Assembly (NCBI GenBank): GCA_016703525.1
Contig: JADJBW010000001.1
Coordinates: forward strand, 310,001-374,000
Source: Actinomycetota bacterium
Lineage (GTDB): Bacteria; Actinomycetota; Acidimicrobiia; Acidimicrobiales; Microtrichaceae
DNA length: 64,000 nt
Reading direction: 5' to 3'
A program made the position numbers and the translations under genes. Position 1 is the stretch's first letter. The number at the start of each line of letters is the position of its first letter. The notes beneath the pieces were generated by a model that was not told where the DNA came from, searched no databases, and saw only the letters and a list, made by a program, of their open reading frames with translations. Positions 61,337 to 64,000 of the stretch are shown here, piece by piece.

Positions 61337-63316
61337 TCAGTCGGAGCGCCCTGCCAGCGCCAGGTCGGTGAGCTCGCCGATGATTCGACCGAGCTCGAAA
61401 TCCTTCGGCGTGTATACCGCCGCAACCCCGCGAGCGAGCAGCGTCGGCCGGTCGTCCTCGGGGATGATCCCGCCGACCACGACCGGGCAGTCGAGGCCCG
61501 CCTCGCGCACGAGCCGCACGACCTCGGGCACCAACTCGAGGTGGCTGCCGGACAGGATCGACAATCCGATGATGTCGACGTCCTCGTCGAGCGCCGCCGC
61601 GGCGATCTGCTCGGGAGTGAGGCGAATGCCCTGGTAGATGACCTCGAGCCCGGCGTCGCGAGCTGCGACGGCGATCTGCTCGGCGCCGTTGGAGTGCCCG
61701 TCGAGCCCCGGCTTCGCCACCAGTACCCGGGGTGGGCCGCCGGCGACGTCGCGAACCCGATCGGCAATGGCGCGCAGCGCATCCGACCCACCGCCGGCAC
61801 CCGCTGCGGCGGCAACGCCGGTGGGGGCGCGGTACTCGCCGAACACCTCGCGCAGCGCCGCTGCCCACTCGCCGGTCGTGCCGCCGGCGTGGGCGAGCGC
61901 GATGGTGGGCGTCATGATGTTCTCGTCGGTGCGCGCCACCCGCGTCAGCTCGGCGAGCGCCGCGTCCACGGCGTGCTGGTCGCGTTCGGAGCGCCACGCG
62001 GTCAGCTCCTCGATCGCCTGCTCCTGCACGGCCGGGTCGACCTTCAAGATGTTGTCGTCGCCGCCGAGCGGCGAAGCCTCGGTCTCGGTGAACCCGTTCA
62101 CGCCGATGACCATCTGGTCGCCCGCCTCGATGCGGCGCATCCGCTCGGTGTGGCTGCGCACGAGCCGGCCCTTCATCTCCTCGATCGCCTCGAAGGCGCC
62201 ACCGAGTTCCAGGATCTCGTCGAGCTCGGCCTGCGCCGCATCGACGAGTTCGGCCGTGCGCCGCTCGATCACATGGGAGCCGTCGAAGATGTCCTCGTAC
62301 TCGAGCAGGTCCGTTTCGTAGGCGAGCACCTGCTGCATCCGCAGCGACCATTGCTGATCCCACGGGCGGGGCAGGCCGAGGGCCTCGTTCCACGCCGGGA
62401 GCTGCAGCGATCGCGCGCGAGCGTTGCGCGACAGCGTCACCCCGAGTGCTTCGAGCACGATGCGCTGGATGTTGTTCTCCGGCTGGGCCTCGGTGAGTCC
62501 GAGCGAGTTGACCTGCACGCCGTAGCGGAAGCGCCGTGCCTTCGGGTCGGTCACGCCGTAGCGCTCCTCGGTCAGGCGATCCCACATCTGGGTGAACGCG
62601 CGCATCTTGCACGTCTCCTCGACGAACCGGATGCCGGCGTTCACGAAGAACGACACCGACGCGACCACGGCCGTCATGCGGTCGGGGTCGACCTGGCCCG
62701 ATTCGCGCACCGCGTCGAGCACCCCGATGGCGCACGCGAGCGAGTAGGCGATCTCCTGCTCGGGCGTCGCCCCCGCCTCCTGCAGGTGGTACGAGCACAC
62801 GTTCATGGGGTTCCACAGCGGCACGTTGCGGTTGCAGTAGGCGAACATGTCGACGATCAGCCGTCGGCTGGCGGCCGGCGGAAAGATGTAGGTGCCCCGC
62901 GACAGGTATTCCTTCACGATGTCGTTCTGCGTGGTGCCGCGCAGCGCCGTCGACTCGACGCCATGGTCCTCGGCGTTCGCGACGTACAACGCGAGCAGCC
63001 ACGCCGCCGTCGCGTTGATGGTCATCGACGTGTTCATCTCGCCTTGGGGGATGCCGTCGAGCAGCGTGCGCATGTGGCCCAGGTGCGCCACCGGCACGCC
63101 CACCTTGCCCACCTCGCCCCTCGCCATGATGTGGTCGGAGTCGTAGCCGGTCTGGGTCGGGAGGTCGAACGCGATCGACAGGCCGGTCTGCCCCTTGGCC
63201 AGGTTCTTGCGGTACAGCTCGTTCGACGCTCGCGCCGTCGAGTGGCCGGAGTAGGTCCGCATCAGCCAGGGGCGGTCGCGGCGGGTCGCGGCGGTGGAGC
63301 GCGTCGAATCGGTCAT
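61337..63316 (-). CDS. MeaA/ethylmalonyl-CoA mutase-type B12-dependent mutase
   Basis: A 659-residue adenosylcobalamin enzyme of the methylmalonyl-CoA mutase family. The catalytic barrel opens RPWLMRTYSGHSTARASNEL and GLSIAFDLPTQTGYDSDHI, matching the MeaA/ethylmalonyl-CoA group better than classical mutase. The C-terminal B12 domain has DGHSNG (Dxhxx-G) with the lower-ligand His and the LSILSGSH segment. This group works in the ethylmalonyl-CoA pathway or related acyl rearrangements; no partner pathway genes are near. ATG 63316 is chosen over the upstream open frame. Confidence 0.9.
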   Translation of the reverse strand: MTDSTRSTAATRRDRPWLMRTYSGHSTARASNELYRKNLAKGQTGLSIAFDLPTQTGYDSDHIMARGEVGKVGVPVAHLGHMRTLLDGIPQGEMNTSMTINATAAWLLALYVANAEDHGVESTALRGTTQNDIVKEYLSRGTYIFPPAASRRLIVDMFAYCNRNVPLWNPMNVCSYHLQEAGATPEQEIAYSLACAIGVLDAVRESGQVDPDRMTAVVASVSFFVNAGIRFVEETCKMRAFTQMWDRLTEERYGVTDPKARRFRYGVQVNSLGLTEAQPENNIQRIVLEALGVTLSRNARARSLQLPAWNEALGLPRPWDQQWSLRMQQVLAYETDLLEYEDIFDGSHVIERRTAELVDAAQAELDEILELGGAFEAIEEMKGRLVRSHTERMRRIEAGDQMVIGVNGFTETEASPLGGDDNILKVDPAVQEQAIEELTAWRSERDQHAVDAALAELTRVARTDENIMTPTIALAHAGGTTGEWAAALREVFGEYRAPTGVAAAAGAGGGSDALRAIADRVRDVAGGPPRVLVAKPGLDGHSNGAEQIAVAARDAGLEVIYQGIRLTPEQIAAAALDEDVDIIGLSILSGSHLELVPEVVRLVREAGLDCPVVVGGIIPEDDRPTLLARGVAAVYTPKDFELGRIIGELTDLALAGRSD

Positions 63317-63647
63317 CCCGCCATTTTCGCCCGCGGGTCGGGAACAGAGCGAACGCGCCGACGGCCCGACCGCGGGTCGGACCGACGACGACATCAAGGG
63401 GAGACATTCCAGGGCTTGAACCGGGGACGGAGCGGAGGTCACTGACGCCAGCACCCTGGAAAGCGCTGGAGGCGATGCGTTGGAGGGAGAGTTGTGTCCC
63501 CCGCCCCGAATCCCGGCTGGTGTCAGCGGGGCGATATCCGCTGACAGAAGTAGTATCGACGCGCCCCCACCAGACCTTGAGCGCGAATTTCTGAAGATCT
63601 TCTTCGGGCTCGTGCGGCGGCCGGCGGGCGTTCGTCGACAACCCCGG
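63317..63647. other. 331-bp gene-free stretch with inverted repeats
   Basis: No convincing gene. It holds the meaA leader and the region before the small membrane protein. TCCAGGG and CCCTGGA (about 63412 and 63455) pair across 40 bases, and a perfect 9-base hairpin follows at 63521. A structured leader or an ncRNA is possible, but I could not match a known cobalamin riboswitch. Confidence 0.5.
63521..63546. promoter_or_regulatory. Perfect 9-bp inverted repeat
   Basis: TGTCAGCGG (63521-63529) and CCGCTGACA (63538-63546) flank GGCGATAT, followed by GAAGTAGTATCG with a TAGTAT that could be a -10 box (63551-63556). It might be an operator or an RNA hairpin. Confidence 0.55.
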
Positions 63648-63893
63648 ATGGAGCGATGCGTGCTGGCTGACGAGACGTTGTTTCTCGGCAAGGACCTGTT
63701 GCCGTGGCTGCTGCTCGCAATCGGCGGGGCGCTGTTGGTGGCCAACCTGGCGGCCTATCTGCGCCCGCCGCTGGTCGATCCTCGTCGCCCCGACGGGGCG
63801 CGACGTGAGCGTCCGCCGCTCGGACGGGTGGTGCCGCTCAGCCTGGTCGGGGCGTTCGTGTCGGCATGGGCGATCGCCTCACTCGTCCGCTGA
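63648..63893 (+). CDS. Small membrane protein of unknown function (81 aa)
   Basis: Two predicted helices: LLPWLLLAIGGALLVANLAAYL and VVPLSLVGAFVSAWAIASLV, separated by a short Arg/Pro-rich loop (RPPLVDPRRPDGARRERPP). I do not recognise a named family. ATG 63648 and GTG 63660 are both possible starts. Its last 15 bases overlap the end of a gene on the other strand. Confidence 0.6.
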   Translation: MERCVLADETLFLGKDLLPWLLLAIGGALLVANLAAYLRPPLVDPRRPDGARRERPPLGRVVPLSLVGAFVSAWAIASLVR

Positions 63894-64000
63894 CGGTTCG
63901 CTCGTCCGCTGACGGCTCACCGACTCGGCCCGACTCCGTTCGGTTCGTCCGAGTGCCTCGACCCGCCCGGCCAACTCGGTGAGCAGCGCCCGATCCTCGG
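63879..64000 (-). CDS. C-terminal end of a minus-strand gene (partial)
   Basis: The window edge cuts this gene; only about 40 codons (EDRALLTELAGRVEALGRTE…) and the stop (63881-63879) are visible. The tail is charged and likely helical, perhaps a coiled coil. No family can be named. The stretch also contains a direct repeat CTCGTCCGCTGACGG. Confidence 0.45.
   Translation of the reverse strand, partial: EDRALLTELAGRVEALGRTERSRAESVSRQRTSEPSADE

Noticed and set aside
63317..63480. Possible cobalamin riboswitch upstream of the B12-dependent mutase
   Set aside because: I could not find the B12-box and core elements in order on the minus strand; hairpins alone are not enough.

Overview
The window is GC-rich DNA (roughly 70% by eye) from an actinobacterium. 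The signs are a dnaK-grpE-dnaJ-hspR operon with a HAIR-like operator, a fused CydDC transporter, an F420-type PPOX protein, a DUF222/HNH (13E12-type) gene and a Lhr-family helicase. An Acidimicrobiia (Ilumatobacter-like) source is my inference from gene style and is not proven. I saw no rRNA, tRNA or CRISPR array.

Layout. 1-7.9 kb: end of an Lhr helicase, a PPOX protein, two overlapping dynamin-like GTPase genes bracketed by two copies of a 48-bp palindrome, a conserved unknown protein and a SnoaL-like protein. 8-14.7 kb: a LolD/FtsX-type ABC pair, a DHA2-type MFS exporter, a DoxX-like protein, an acyl-CoA-dehydrogenase-like 31-codon remnant and NudC. 14.7-23.9 kb: a nitric-oxide/low-oxygen island with an Rrf2(NsrR-like)-ferredoxin-YwiC-RIC operon, a VIT-type metal transporter and cydA-cydB-cydDC, with a CsoR-family-like palindrome upstream of cydA. 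24-28 kb: HNH protein, DUF427, FMN reductase, cold-shock protein and a SEC-C protein with a His-Asp tract. 28.1-38.4 kb: a two-component system followed by a second ABC system, an ArsR/SRPBCC pair with a perfect palindromic operator, a Gmad2-like protein and a third FtsX permease. 38.4-45.4 kb: TauE/SafE, GpmA, a GT87-like protein and the chaperone operon. 45.4-51.3 kb: a Cys-rich protein, a carotenoid-desaturase-like flavoprotein, a lipoprotein with a collagen-like tract, an exported-type protein and a DUF222/HNH gene. 51.2-55.3 kb: a minus-strand sulfur-handling operon (SQR-like flavoprotein, TusE/DsrC, DsrE, OsmC, FetA, FetB). 55.4-64 kb: clpB, a PhyH dioxygenase, a metallophosphoesterase, a degenerate GGDEF protein, a MeaA-type mutase and a small membrane protein.

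How genes work together. Three stress themes stand out: NO and respiratory poisoning (Rrf2/RIC/bd oxidase), reactive sulfur (SQR-TusE-DsrE-OsmC) and protein folding (DnaK system plus ClpB). The two-component system is encoded directly before an FtsX-type ABC system it may control.

A striking property is that every broken gene lies between about 30 and 58 kb. At least ten single-base frameshifts and one amber codon split genes whose two halves are otherwise intact, including dnaJ and clpB, while no main gene in the first 30 kb is split. This looks more like local sequence error than decay, but it should be settled before any of these genes is called a pseudogene.
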